From: RFXV01 sp038150465
GTDB lineage: Bacteria > Bacteroidota > Bacteroidia > Flavobacteriales > Schleiferiaceae
Length of the DNA: 40,072 nucleotides
Assembly (NCBI GenBank): GCA_038150465.1
Contig: JAYOTP010000020.1
Coordinates: 1-40,072, forward strand
Direction of reading: 5' to 3'
How positions within the stretch are numbered: the first letter of the stretch is position 1; every line of letters begins with the position of its first letter. Below are positions 32,716-40,072 of the stretch, piece by piece. The notes under the pieces were generated by a model. That model made no database searches. It had not been told where the DNA came from and saw nothing but the letters and a program-made list of their open reading frames with translations. The translations under genes and the position numbers were made by a program.

Positions 32716-35133
32716 TTGAGATTCCTCTTTTTGCTCTTTGTTCTTGTGTGGCCTGTTGTTGCCGTGTCTCAGCAATTTGAACGCAAGGAGCTCGACATGC
32801 GCCGTGCGTCAGAGCCGCCGGTCATAGATGGTCTTTTGGACGATGAAGTCTGGCTGACCGCTCCTGTGGCCCGAAACTTTGTTATGCTCAATCCGGGCAA
32901 TGGCCCTTCAGAGCGGCCCTCACAGAAAAGCGAGGTCCGAATGCTTTTCGATGATGAATTCCTTTACGTCGGCGCGCGAATGTTCGATGCGCATCCGGAC
33001 TCCATTCTCACCGAGTACACGCCAAGGGACGTCTACAACCGCAACCACGATTGGTTCGGCATCTTTATCAATCCATACAACGACGGCATCTCGGACTTCA
33101 ACTTCCGCGTGACCTCTGCAGGTGTGCAGTCGGACAGCCGGAATACGGTGGACGGAGAGGATCAGGGCTGGAACACCGTCTGGTACAGCAAGGTGCGGAT
33201 AGACGAGCAGGGGTGGATCGTGGAAATGGCCATTCCCTATCAGTCTCTTCGCTTCGCTGAAGATGGTCCGACCTCCTGGGGGCTGAACATGCTGCGGTAT
33301 ATCCGTCGCAAGCGCGAGGAGTATTCCTGGAACTTCATTGATAAATCGGTGGGAACCTATGAACAACAGTGCGGACTGATGAATGGAATGGTGGGGATCG
33401 AGCCGCCTGTACGCCTCTCTTTCCTGCCGTATCTCTCAGGCTATATGAACGACTATCAGGGACAGACGGACTACAGCTACCGCCTGGGTCTGGACATGAA
33501 GTACGGCATCAACGAGAGCTTTACCCTGGATGCGACCTTGGTGCCCGATTTTGGTCAGGTGCCCTTCGATGATCAGCAGTTGAACCTCAGTCCGTTCGAA
33601 TTGCAATTTGAGGAGAACCGACCCTTTTTCAATGAAGGAGTCGATCTGTTCAGCAAGGGCGATCTGTTCTATTCGCGGCGGATCGGTGGCGCTCCAAACA
33701 ATGTCACCAATGCGCAGGCAAGTGACACCACTCTGCAGCCTTCCATTCCCGAATTCACCCAGCTTTACAATGCCGTGAAACTCAGTGGACGCACAGGGGG
33801 GAATCTGGGGATCGGTGTCTTCAACGCCGTGACGGCCAACAATTATCAGGAGTTCACCGATCCGGTCAGTGGTGCCCGTGAATCGGTTTTGATCGAACCG
33901 CTCACCAACTACAACATTCTGGTCTTCGATCAGCGGCTGAACCGAAACTCCAGTCTATCATTGGTAAATACCAGTGTCCTTCGAAACGGCGATGCCCACG
34001 ACGCTCTGGTCACGGGTCTGGTCACCGATCTGATGAACAAGAAGAACAGTTGGCGGCTGAATCAGGAATACATCATGAGCCAGCGTTTCTTCACTGATTC
34101 TGTGGACCGTGGATTCCGTATCTCCAACCGACTGAGCCGTATCAAAGGCAACTTCCGATTTGAGCTGGGGCAGGAGCTCATGACCGACCGCTACAATATC
34201 AATGATCTGGGTTTTTTGCGTCGGGCCAATCGGTCGAGCTATATGGCCAAGACTTCCTACCAGATCTTTCAGCCCCAAGGCTGGTTCATACGCTACGAGC
34301 TAACGGCCTACACCCAATACGATCAGCTATTTGAGCCCAATGTCTTCAACGATTACGACTATGGGCTGGAGTACTTTTTCATCACCAAAAAATTCGTGGC
34401 CTTCGGTGGAGGATGGAATTCCAAGCCGGTGGGCAGTCACGATTACTTTGAGCCCCGGACAGCAGGCATGTATTGGAAGCGCCCCAAAAGGGACAGCTTT
34501 TACGGTTGGTTCTCTACCGATTACAGAAGACCTTTCGCCCTGGACATGCGCTTTAGAAGGCGTTTTTGGCACGGCTATGACTTTGCTTTCCAGAGCATCA
34601 CCATTGAACCCCGCTACCGCTTCAGCGATCACTTCACCCTGGTCACCGAACTGGAGCGTGAACGCAATACTGGAGACATTGGCTGGGCCACCTTCGATCA
34701 GGGGGCGGCAGTCTTTGGTCGGCGCGATCGGGAAAACACCCGCCTGGAGGTACGGGGAATCTATGTATTCAACGAAGTGAGCAGTTTGAATCTCAACATT
34801 CGTTATCTGTGGACCACAGTGGATTACACGGGTTTTTACAGCCTGGATGACCAAGGTGGATTGGAGGAGCGTGCCTTTGCCGATCAGCTCGATCTGAACT
34901 TCACCAGCTGGAATGTGGACCTCAAGTATTCGTGGTGGTTCGCACCGGCCAGTGAGTTGGTGGTGCTCTACCGGAATGCCTTGCTCGATCTCAACGACCG
35001 GACGCAGCAATCACTCTCGGACAACATCAGTGGTCTGTTCGAGCTGCCGCAGGCGCATAACTTTTCTGTTCGCTTCACCTATTTTCTAGACTATAATTCC
35101 GTTTTTCGCAGGAGCCGAAGCCGGAAGTCATGA
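32716..35133 (+). CDS. DUF5916 outer-membrane protein with CBM9-like domain
   Basis: An 805-residue exported protein. A signal peptide (MRFLFLLFVLVWPVVAVSQ) is followed by a CBM9-like beta-sandwich (about 20-210; PVIDGLLDDEVW, FLYVGARMFD, WIVEMAIPYQSLRF) and the DUF5916 region, whose alternating aromatic strands (from about 230) suggest an outer-membrane barrel. The family is common in Bacteroidota and its role is unknown. I place the start at a TTG (32716) because it gives a normal signal peptide and because the upstream frame overlaps a -7 element. The stop overlaps lolD as ATGA. Confidence 0.85.
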   Translation: MRFLFLLFVLVWPVVAVSQQFERKELDMRRASEPPVIDGLLDDEVWLTAPVARNFVMLNPGNGPSERPSQKSEVRMLFDDEFLYVGARMFDAHPDSILTEYTPRDVYNRNHDWFGIFINPYNDGISDFNFRVTSAGVQSDSRNTVDGEDQGWNTVWYSKVRIDEQGWIVEMAIPYQSLRFAEDGPTSWGLNMLRYIRRKREEYSWNFIDKSVGTYEQQCGLMNGMVGIEPPVRLSFLPYLSGYMNDYQGQTDYSYRLGLDMKYGINESFTLDATLVPDFGQVPFDDQQLNLSPFELQFEENRPFFNEGVDLFSKGDLFYSRRIGGAPNNVTNAQASDTTLQPSIPEFTQLYNAVKLSGRTGGNLGIGVFNAVTANNYQEFTDPVSGARESVLIEPLTNYNILVFDQRLNRNSSLSLVNTSVLRNGDAHDALVTGLVTDLMNKKNSWRLNQEYIMSQRFFTDSVDRGFRISNRLSRIKGNFRFELGQELMTDRYNINDLGFLRRANRSSYMAKTSYQIFQPQGWFIRYELTAYTQYDQLFEPNVFNDYDYGLEYFFITKKFVAFGGGWNSKPVGSHDYFEPRTAGMYWKRPKRDSFYGWFSTDYRRPFALDMRFRRRFWHGYDFAFQSITIEPRYRFSDHFTLVTELERERNTGDIGWATFDQGAAVFGRRDRENTRLEVRGIYVFNEVSSLNLNIRYLWTTVDYTGFYSLDDQGGLEERAFADQLDLNFTSWNVDLKYSWWFAPASELVVLYRNALLDLNDRTQQSLSDNISGLFELPQAHNFSVRFTYFLDYNSVFRRSRSRKS

Positions 35134-35786
35134 TCGAAGCCAAGGGGATAGAAAAAGCATATGGACGTCTGCGGGTACTGCGGGGCGTCGATCTTTCCGT
35201 GGCACAGGGGGAGATGGTGTCGATCATCGGATCATCGGGCGCAGGCAAGACCACTCTGTTGCAGATCCTTGGAACGCTCGATGCGCCCGACCATGGCTCT
35301 GTGGCTTACGAGGGGGTGGATCTGTTTTCAAAAAAAGAGTCCGAACTGGCCGCCTTCCGAAATCAACAGATCGGTTTTGTCTTTCAGTTCCACCATCTGT
35401 TGCCGGAGTTCAATGCATTGGAGAACATCTTCCTTCCGGGCTTGATCGCTGGAGGAAGTAAAGCAGCACTGGAAGAGCGGGCCCGTGAACTGCTCGAATA
35501 TTTCAAGATCGGAGACCGGGCCGATCACCTGGCCGGCGAACTTTCAGGCGGAGAACAACAGCGCGTGGCGGTGGCCCGTGCATTGATGAATCGTCCTCAG
35601 CTGCTGCTGGCCGATGAGCCCAGCGGGAACCTGGACTCGAAGAATGCCTCTGAGATGCATCAGCTGTTCAAAGACCTGCAGAGAGATCTGGGACAGACCA
35701 TTGTGCTGATCACCCACAACCAGGAGCTGGCCGATCTGGCCGACCGCGCGCTCAGGATGCAGGATGGCTTGCTGATCACCTCCTGA
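35130..35786 (+). CDS. lolD: Lipoprotein-releasing ABC transporter ATPase LolD
   Basis: A 218-residue ABC ATPase. Walker A GSSGAGKTT (34-42), LolD-like Q-loop stretch FVFQFHHLLPEF, signature LSGGEQQRVAVARAL, Walker B LLLADEPSGNLD and the switch His in ITHNQE. It powers LolCE, which releases outer-membrane lipoproteins from the inner membrane; lolC/E are not here. The MacB/FtsE class is related, but the HHLLPEFNALEN stretch supports LolD. Its start overlaps the DUF5916 stop (ATGA) and its stop shares one base with the next start (TGATG). Confidence 0.91.
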   Translation: MIEAKGIEKAYGRLRVLRGVDLSVAQGEMVSIIGSSGAGKTTLLQILGTLDAPDHGSVAYEGVDLFSKKESELAAFRNQQIGFVFQFHHLLPEFNALENIFLPGLIAGGSKAALEERARELLEYFKIGDRADHLAGELSGGEQQRVAVARALMNRPQLLLADEPSGNLDSKNASEMHQLFKDLQRDLGQTIVLITHNQELADLADRALRMQDGLLITS

Positions 35787-36562
35787 TGAAAATGAACAGG
35801 CGTTCTGCCTTTCTGGTCGATCAGGCCCGTCGCTACAACTCCATCGATTTCATCGCATCCGATCCGATATCCATTCCCCATCGCTACGATCGAAAAGAAG
35901 ATGTAGAGATCAGTGGTCTGTGCACGGCGCTCATCAGTTGGGGAAGAAGGGATCTGATCATCCGAAGCGCAATGGAGTGGATGCAGCGCATGGACCACCG
36001 TCCGTATGAATTTGTGATGCAGGCTTCCGAGAGCGAGTTGGCTTCCTTACGGACCTTCGTTCACCGAACCTTCAAAGACAGTGATCCAGTAGACTTGTTG
36101 CGTTCCTTGCGCCAGCTGTACGGGTCTGCTGGGGGAATGGAAGCTGCATTTGCTGTGCGTGATGGAGAGGAGGACAGTTCCTCGGCGATCGTACGCTTTA
36201 GAAATGAACTCCTCAAGCAAGCCCATCAAAAGCGATTTGAAAAGCATCTGGCCGATCCTTCATCGGGTTCTGCCGCCAAGCGGCTGCATATGTTCCTGCG
36301 GTGGATGGTGCGAAAAGATGAGGTGGGTGTGGACCTGGGCATATGGACTTCCATTCCCATGAGTAAGCTGATGATCCCGCTGGATGTGCACAGCGGCCGT
36401 GTGGCGAGGGAAATGGGTATTTTGAAGCGCAAAGCCAATGACCATCAGGCTGTTGTAGAGATCACACGATTTTCCCGATCCATCTTCCCTGAAGATCCGG
36501 CCCTAATGGATTACGCCTTCTTCGGAATGGGCGTGGACCCTGAAGGCGACAGCAGCACATAA
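35786..36562 (+). CDS. TIGR02757 (DUF2400) family protein
   Basis: A 258-residue protein of the TIGR02757 family. Conserved stretches include DFIASDPISIPHRY (21-34), the central FVHRTFKDSDPVDLL and the C-terminal RWMVRKDEVGVDLGIWTSI plus PLDVHSGRVAREMGIL. The last resembles the helix-hairpin-helix and Asp/His part of DNA glycosylase-like folds, so a DNA-related role has been suggested for the family, but none is proven. It is translationally coupled to lolD (TGATG). The last 52 bases overlap the convergent small membrane protein gene. Confidence 0.92.
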   Translation: MKMNRRSAFLVDQARRYNSIDFIASDPISIPHRYDRKEDVEISGLCTALISWGRRDLIIRSAMEWMQRMDHRPYEFVMQASESELASLRTFVHRTFKDSDPVDLLRSLRQLYGSAGGMEAAFAVRDGEEDSSSAIVRFRNELLKQAHQKRFEKHLADPSSGSAAKRLHMFLRWMVRKDEVGVDLGIWTSIPMSKLMIPLDVHSGRVAREMGILKRKANDHQAVVEITRFSRSIFPEDPALMDYAFFGMGVDPEGDSST

Positions 36563-36873
36563 AGGCATCCACCCAGTCCGTAGGCAAGGACATCCGCCGG
36601 GTCGGACACCATCTCCTCGAAATAAATGGGGAGGAGGCCTTCAAACAAGGCGCTGAACCAGATCCATCCGATCAACACAAAGAACCACCTTCGTTTTGGG
36701 CTGAGCCGGTTTCCGCTCCAATAGGCCAGTTCGTCCATCAATGAGAGCACGATGGGAAGGGTCAGGAGGTCATCGCCATAGCTGCGCAAGAGCGGAGAGG
36801 ACCAGCCTAGGTGCATCAGCCCTTGGTGGGTTCCGACAAGCAAGAGCGGGAGTAGGGGAGCGGGACATCTCAT
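36511..36873 (-). CDS. Small membrane protein, 'magnesium citrate secondary transporter'-like
   Basis: A 120-residue protein with three to four hydrophobic helices (about 4-18, 35-47, 62-82, 93-108). Its pattern (SYGDDLLTLPIVLSLMDE, then ALFEGLLPIYFEEMVSDPADVLAYGLGG) resembles small Bacteroidota proteins often labelled 'magnesium citrate secondary transporter'; that name is unsupported by experiment as far as I know, and the polar residues also recall VanZ-like proteins. Its start overlaps the zinc-ribbon gene as ATGA, and its 3' end overlaps the convergent TIGR02757 gene by 52 bases. Confidence 0.75.
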   Translation of the reverse strand: MRCPAPLLPLLLVGTHQGLMHLGWSSPLLRSYGDDLLTLPIVLSLMDELAYWSGNRLSPKRRWFFVLIGWIWFSALFEGLLPIYFEEMVSDPADVLAYGLGGCLYVLLSPSGSTPIPKKA

Positions 36874-37193
36874 CCGGAAAAGGTCACCGCCATCCAGGAA
36901 AGGGCGGCCATGAAGAACAGGTAGATCAGAAAGAGAAAGTTCACCAGCTTTTTGAATCCAAAGACGATCCAGTGATCATCGGGCTTTATGGGAAGAAGGG
37001 ATTTGTTCAGGTCGAGCGAGAATGGGTTCTCTTCCTCAGGGAGCGGCGGGTCTTGCTTGATGCGTTCGCGGGCCGGAAAGCTGCATTGCGGGCATTCGTT
37101 TCGCTCGGGCTGCGACGGATCGTAGTCATACCAGATATCGCAGATCTTGCATTTGATCTCTCGGCTGTCTGGTATGCTGCGGTTCGAAGGCAT
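36870..37193 (-). CDS. Zinc-ribbon protein with one C-terminal membrane helix
   Basis: A 107-residue protein with two CxxC knuckles (Cys15/Cys18 and Cys34/Cys37), a rubredoxin-like or zinc-ribbon arrangement, then a charged linker and a single membrane helix (about 83-103). It should be anchored in the inner membrane with the ribbon in the cytoplasm. I do not know its function. It is translationally coupled (ATGA) to the small membrane protein downstream, so the two may form one complex. Confidence 0.78.
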   Translation of the reverse strand: MPSNRSIPDSREIKCKICDIWYDYDPSQPERNECPQCSFPARERIKQDPPLPEEENPFSLDLNKSLLPIKPDDHWIVFGFKKLVNFLFLIYLFFMAALSWMAVTFSG

Positions 37194-37559
37194 TTTGGCG
37201 GGTGGGCAAAAAGTTCAAGTTATTCAACTCCCAAATAGGGTAATTGGTTTTTTGGGAAGCCTTATGCAGCTGGTATTCATTTGAAGCAGGTTGTCATTTC
37301 TTCGTAAGATATAGAGCACATTCACTCCTGACTGCTACTTTTCATTTCAAAGGAACCAAGCTTCAAAGTAGACGGAAAATTGAGTTGAAACGATAAATAA
37401 CGATCTGCGGCAGTGGTCACTAAAGCCCTCTATAGAGAGCTGGAACGTAATTCTACCTTGAGCGCTGAAAAATTGTCGAGAGATGAAAGATCGACGAATG
37501 CCGCGGCTTTGGTAGATCAGATTCCTAATGTACCTTTGTAGTATAATTCTTTCTTAAAG
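37194..37559. other. AT-rich intergenic region before the sensor locus
   Basis: No gene is supported in these 366 bases. They hold a divergent junction: the leader of the zinc-ribbon gene at the left and the promoter of the peptide/kinase unit at the right (37509-37538). A near-palindrome, CTCTATAGAG, lies at 37428-37437 with further partial symmetry outside. Base composition drops here from the GC-rich chromosome to a distinctly AT-rich segment. Confidence 0.6.
37509..37538 (+). promoter_or_regulatory. Complete Bacteroidota promoter of the peptide-kinase-regulator unit
   Basis: TTG at 37509-37511 and TACCTTTG at 37531-37538, with exactly 19 bases between: a full match to the TTG / TAnnTTTG promoter of Bacteroidota. 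The small-peptide ATG lies 22 bases downstream. This is the best promoter in the window. Confidence 0.75.
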
Positions 37560-37700
37560 ATGGTAGGCAAAGTCTTTCTTCTTACTGCAGTGTTCTTCCT
37601 GACGGGGAGCCTTGCTGGCCAAAAGCTTCTAAATAGTGAGGGAGCAAGCCAAAATGCTCAGCCGACTATTGAACTTCTTGTGTCGATACTGCAAGAATAA
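37560..37700 (+). CDS. 46-residue exported peptide ahead of a histidine kinase
   Basis: A small open frame starting 21 bases after the best promoter of the window and ending in TAA, 23 bases before the kinase gene. The product has a clear signal peptide (MVGKVFLLTAVFFLTGSLAG) and then about 26 hydrophilic residues (QKLLNSEGASQNAQPTIELL and a few more). Placement right after the promoter, a plausible signal sequence and same-strand linkage to the kinase support it as real, but I know of no family. It could be a small periplasmic or secreted signal, or the remnant of a longer sensor protein. Confidence 0.55.
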   Translation: MVGKVFLLTAVFFLTGSLAGQKLLNSEGASQNAQPTIELLVSILQE

Positions 37701-37723
37701 AGTAAAACCGAAAATCATTAGAA

Positions 37724-39139
37724 ATGAGTAGACATACGACATCGGAAATTCTTGATACTGTAATTATGACAGGTCAGGTACAAAATAGAGATAATAGAAG
37801 GGCAAATGAGATGAGCATATCGAAATTTGAAAGAAAGTTTCAACTCATAGAACAGGCAATGTCAAGTGATATGTACAATCTTGGCGGTCAGTTCTTTGAG
37901 ACTATTGTGACCAAACTCAATGAAGTACTTGAGGCCAATTACACCTTTGTAGGTGAGCTACTGGAAAACGGAGATAAGGTCGAAACGATATCATTGGTCA
38001 ATAAGGCGGGTATAATTGACAACTTTGTGTATGATTTAGAACATACGCCATGTGAAAATGTCATTGGCCAAACACCTTGTTCTTATCCCAAAAATGTGAC
38101 AACTCTCTTCCCAAAGGATCAGTTGCTCATTGACATGGGAATAGAAGCATACGTCGGAGTTCCCTTGTACGATTCAAAGAAGGAACCCACTGGTATTTTG
38201 GTGTGTCTTTACGAAAGGGAAATAGAAGATGTTGATTTGCTTGAATCAATTCTGATGATCTTTGCTTCAAGAGCGGGCGCAGAGCTTGAACATATGAAAC
38301 TACGTAATGCTCTTGAAGTACATCAACAAGAATTGGAACAAACGGTTGATGAGCGTACCATTGAGCTCCAGCGAACGAATAACAAATTATCCGAGGCCTT
38401 GAGTGATCTAAAGTCGATGCAATCCCAATTGATCCAATCGGAGAAAATGGCTTCGCTTGGAATATTGACATCCGGAGTAGCCCATGAGATCAACAACCCG
38501 TTGAATTATTTAATGGGCGCCCACCTTGGTTTGAAAAGTTACTTCGAAAAGTTTGAAAGCTTAGAAAAGGCGGAAACAGATTTTTGGTTGGATGCCATAA
38601 ATGTTGGTATTGAGCGAATTTCAAGTATAGTACAAGGACTGAACCAGTTCAGCAGGAACAATGAAAATATCGACGAAGAGTGTAATATTCACTCTATTCT
38701 AGATAATTGTTTTTCTATGCTGAATGTTCAATTGAATGGTCAAATAGAAATAATAAAGAAATATTCGAAAGATGAAATCGTTTTACAAGGCAATTCAGGA
38801 AAATTACACCAGGTTTTTCTGAATATTATTACCAATTCGATCCAAGCAATAGCAGATAAAGGTGCAGTGAGTGCAACGACTTATCTTTCTGGTGAAAGAG
38901 CCTTGATCGAAATTAGTGACAATGGAAAGGGTATGGATGAATCCGTACGCAAAAAAGTCTTGACCCCATTTTTTACAACGAAGTCTCCGGGTAAGGGTAC
39001 CGGATTGGGTTTGTCAATATCATTTTCCATTATCAAAGAACACAATGGTTCAATTGATATTGAATCGAAACCAAATGAGGGGACGAAGGTGTTGGTAACC
39101 CTGCCACTGAAAAAAGAAAGTACAGATGAAGAAGCCTAA
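37724..39139 (+). CDS. Soluble GAF-domain sensor histidine kinase
   Basis: A 471-residue kinase without membrane helices, thus cytoplasmic. A GAF-type sensor domain (about 45-187), a coiled coil (about 190-240), a HisKA domain with phospho-acceptor His254 (GVAHEINNPLNY), and a HATPase domain with N box Asn367-Asn371, G1 box DNGKG (399-403), F box FFTTK (416-420) and G2 box GKGTGLGLSI (423-432). The GAF domain has Cys110 and Cys119 in TPCENVIGQTPC, which could be a redox or metal site. The start may instead be the Met at residue 30. The coding sequence is AT-rich compared with genes to its left and overlaps the regulator by 14 bases. Confidence 0.93.
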   Translation: MSRHTTSEILDTVIMTGQVQNRDNRRANEMSISKFERKFQLIEQAMSSDMYNLGGQFFETIVTKLNEVLEANYTFVGELLENGDKVETISLVNKAGIIDNFVYDLEHTPCENVIGQTPCSYPKNVTTLFPKDQLLIDMGIEAYVGVPLYDSKKEPTGILVCLYEREIEDVDLLESILMIFASRAGAELEHMKLRNALEVHQQELEQTVDERTIELQRTNNKLSEALSDLKSMQSQLIQSEKMASLGILTSGVAHEINNPLNYLMGAHLGLKSYFEKFESLEKAETDFWLDAINVGIERISSIVQGLNQFSRNNENIDEECNIHSILDNCFSMLNVQLNGQIEIIKKYSKDEIVLQGNSGKLHQVFLNIITNSIQAIADKGAVSATTYLSGERALIEISDNGKGMDESVRKKVLTPFFTTKSPGKGTGLGLSISFSIIKEHNGSIDIESKPNEGTKVLVTLPLKKESTDEEA

Positions 39140-39485
39140 AGTGCTATACGTCGATGACGAACGCCTTAATCTGAAGGTCTTTGAGCTGAGCTTTGCTGGA
39201 AAGCTTGACTTGCTTGTGGCTTCAGACGGAATGGAGGGGCTCGATATTCTGGAAAATGAAAGCAATATTGATGTGGTATTGAGCGATATGAAAATGCCAG
39301 GTTTGAATGGAATTGAATTTATTACGAAGGCAAAAGAAATTTTTCCAGAAAAGAAGTACTTTCTATTGACTGGCTTCGAGATCACTCCGGAAATTCAAAC
39401 GGCCTTGGATAGTGGTTTGATTGAGAAGTACATGCGCAAACCTTTCAACAAGAAGGAAATAGAGTCTGAATTCATTGCTGCCTGA
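39126..39485 (+). CDS. Single-domain response regulator
   Basis: A 119-residue receiver domain and nothing else. The acidic pair is Asp10/Asp11, the phosphorylation site Asp54 (VVLSDMKMPG), and the switch residues are Thr82 and Lys105 (KPFNKK). With no DNA-binding or enzymatic output it must act by protein contact or as a phosphate carrier. The 14-base overlap with the kinase makes them a certain pair. Confidence 0.94.
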   Translation: MKKPKVLYVDDERLNLKVFELSFAGKLDLLVASDGMEGLDILENESNIDVVLSDMKMPGLNGIEFITKAKEIFPEKKYFLLTGFEITPEIQTALDSGLIEKYMRKPFNKKEIESEFIAA

Positions 39486-39886
39486 TCGAATCAGAAACCG
39501 AGCAATCACTTTAGAGATTTTTTTTGAAGTTTTTCTTTTAGTCGTTTGGATCTCTTCCAGCATTTAGTCGTTGAATTGTTTTTTCTCTTCAGTCGTTTTG
39601 CGCGAGACATAACTGACGGGTTCGGTCAGTAGGAACCAGGGTTATCCATATTCGTTCGCTCTGCCAAGCAAGCTTGTCTCGCTCCGAGTAAGCAGGATTA
39701 TAGATCCTGATTAAGCTCAATGGAATCACACAAAAAGCCGCAAGCTAGAGCTACAAGCTCCCGGTTGGCCTTTGCTCTCGATCTTGCTATATTCATCGTC
39801 GCGTCTAGAAAGTTCAGCATCGATCTGTTCCAAATGGACGTGATAGAATTTCATTGAATCATTAAACAAGAAACCATCAAAACGCC
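39486..39886. other. 401-base intergenic region with repeats and hairpins
   Basis: No gene is supported here. It contains the three TT(T/C)AGTCGTT repeats (listed separately), a 6-bp hairpin ACTGAC / GTCAGT at 39612-39630 with a GGGTTCG loop, and a second one, CAGGAT / ATCCTG, around 39692-39708. T-rich runs after the regulator stop (39520-39540) may aid termination. The right end is the leader of the TM2 gene. Confidence 0.5.
39537..39597 (+). repeat. Three spaced 10-base repeats TT(T/C)AGTCGTT
   Basis: TTTAGTCGTT at 39537-39546 and 39563-39572, and TTCAGTCGTT at 39588-39597: near-identical decamers 26 and 25 bases apart, 52-103 bases after the response-regulator stop. The regular spacing suggests protein-binding sites, but no spacer conservation is seen. 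Confidence 0.6.
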
Positions 39887-40072
39887 ATGGACACTCAGAA
39901 AGTAGATATGTTCTTAATGACCAACTCCAAGTATTTCGAAGGGCATCAGGTGCCCATGATCCGGGAACAACTCATGGAGGCGAGTGATGACAAGTGGGTC
40001 GGATTGCAGTCCATCAATTTCAAAGACCCCACCACATCACTTATCGTTTCTATCCTTGGAGGCCAGTTGGGC
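39887..40072 (+). CDS. TM2-domain protein, N-terminal part (runs off the window)
   Basis: An open frame from ATG at 39887 to the window edge, 62 residues. The sequence MDTQKVDMFLMTNSKYFEGH and FKDPTTSLIVSILGGQLG looks like the N-terminal part of Bacteroidota TM2-domain proteins, in which the start of the first membrane helix follows a DPTT stretch. TM2 proteins are small two-helix membrane proteins of unknown function. Truncated by the window, not by mutation. Confidence 0.72.
   Translation, partial: MDTQKVDMFLMTNSKYFEGHQVPMIREQLMEASDDKWVGLQSINFKDPTTSLIVSILGGQLG

Noticed and set aside
39537..39597. CRISPR-like array
   Set aside because: Repeats are only 10 bases, spacers about 15 bases, only three units and no cas genes.
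39600..39760. tRNA or mobile-element end suggested by several small hairpins
   Set aside because: No cloverleaf, CCA end, transposase or terminal inverted repeat pair could be assembled.

Overview
The window looks like a chromosomal segment of a Bacteroidota bacterium, probably a marine or aquatic Flavobacteriia/Saprospiria-type lineage. The reasons are a SusC/SusD pair, a PorV/PorQ-family outer-membrane protein, lipoproteins with acidic residues straight after the lipid-anchored Cys, a DnaE with a built-in proofreading domain, and several promoters of the Bacteroidota type (TTG, about 19 bases, TAnnTTTG). No tRNA, rRNA, CRISPR array, transposase or integrase was seen. The exact taxon cannot be fixed from the sequence.

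Layout. 0.1-5.9 kb (minus strand): DUF58 protein, thioredoxin, DNA polymerase III alpha. 6.0-8.9 kb (minus): a four-gene operon joined by overlapping or abutting start/stop codons, made of a TPR membrane protein, an alpha/beta hydrolase, a small exported protein and RmuC. 9.0-10.0 kb: a two-repeat fasciclin lipoprotein. 10.3-11.2 kb: sucD. 11.1-12.7 kb: a polytopic membrane protein. 12.8-18.8 kb (minus): susC-susD-PKD lipoprotein, a small glycan-uptake locus without a degradative enzyme inside it. 18.9-20.6 kb: an ArnT-type membrane glycosyltransferase. 20.6-23.9 kb (minus): kdsA, a transaldolase-like/CBS fusion, a KdsC-like phosphatase and rsmE. 24.0-25.7 kb: argS. 25.7-26.7 kb (minus): pssA and purS. 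26.7-30.9 kb (plus): PorV/PorQ-family protein, lnt, lpdA. 31.0-36.6 kb (plus): AGCS symporter, DUF5916 protein, lolD, TIGR02757 protein. 36.5-37.2 kb (minus): a zinc-ribbon membrane protein and a small membrane protein. 37.2-40.1 kb: a clearly AT-richer segment with a 46-residue exported peptide, a soluble histidine kinase, a single-domain response regulator, a repeat-bearing intergenic region and the start of a TM2-domain gene.

How the genes work together. Envelope biogenesis dominates: KDO synthesis (kdsA and neighbours), lipid or glycan modification (ArnT-like), phospholipid synthesis (pssA), lipoprotein acylation and release (lnt, lolD), and outer-membrane proteins. The rest is central housekeeping: replication, TCA cycle and dehydrogenase, purine synthesis, tRNA charging, rRNA methylation.

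Most notable. Beside kdsA and a KdsC-like phosphatase, where the arabinose-5-phosphate isomerase KdsD (SIS plus two CBS domains) might be expected, there is a fructose-6-phosphate-aldolase-like domain fused to two KdsD-like CBS domains. It keeps the Schiff-base lysine and phosphate-binding residues but has several changed active-site residues. This suggests an undescribed way to supply or control the sugar-phosphate substrate of a KDO-type pathway, and is the best candidate here for a new system.
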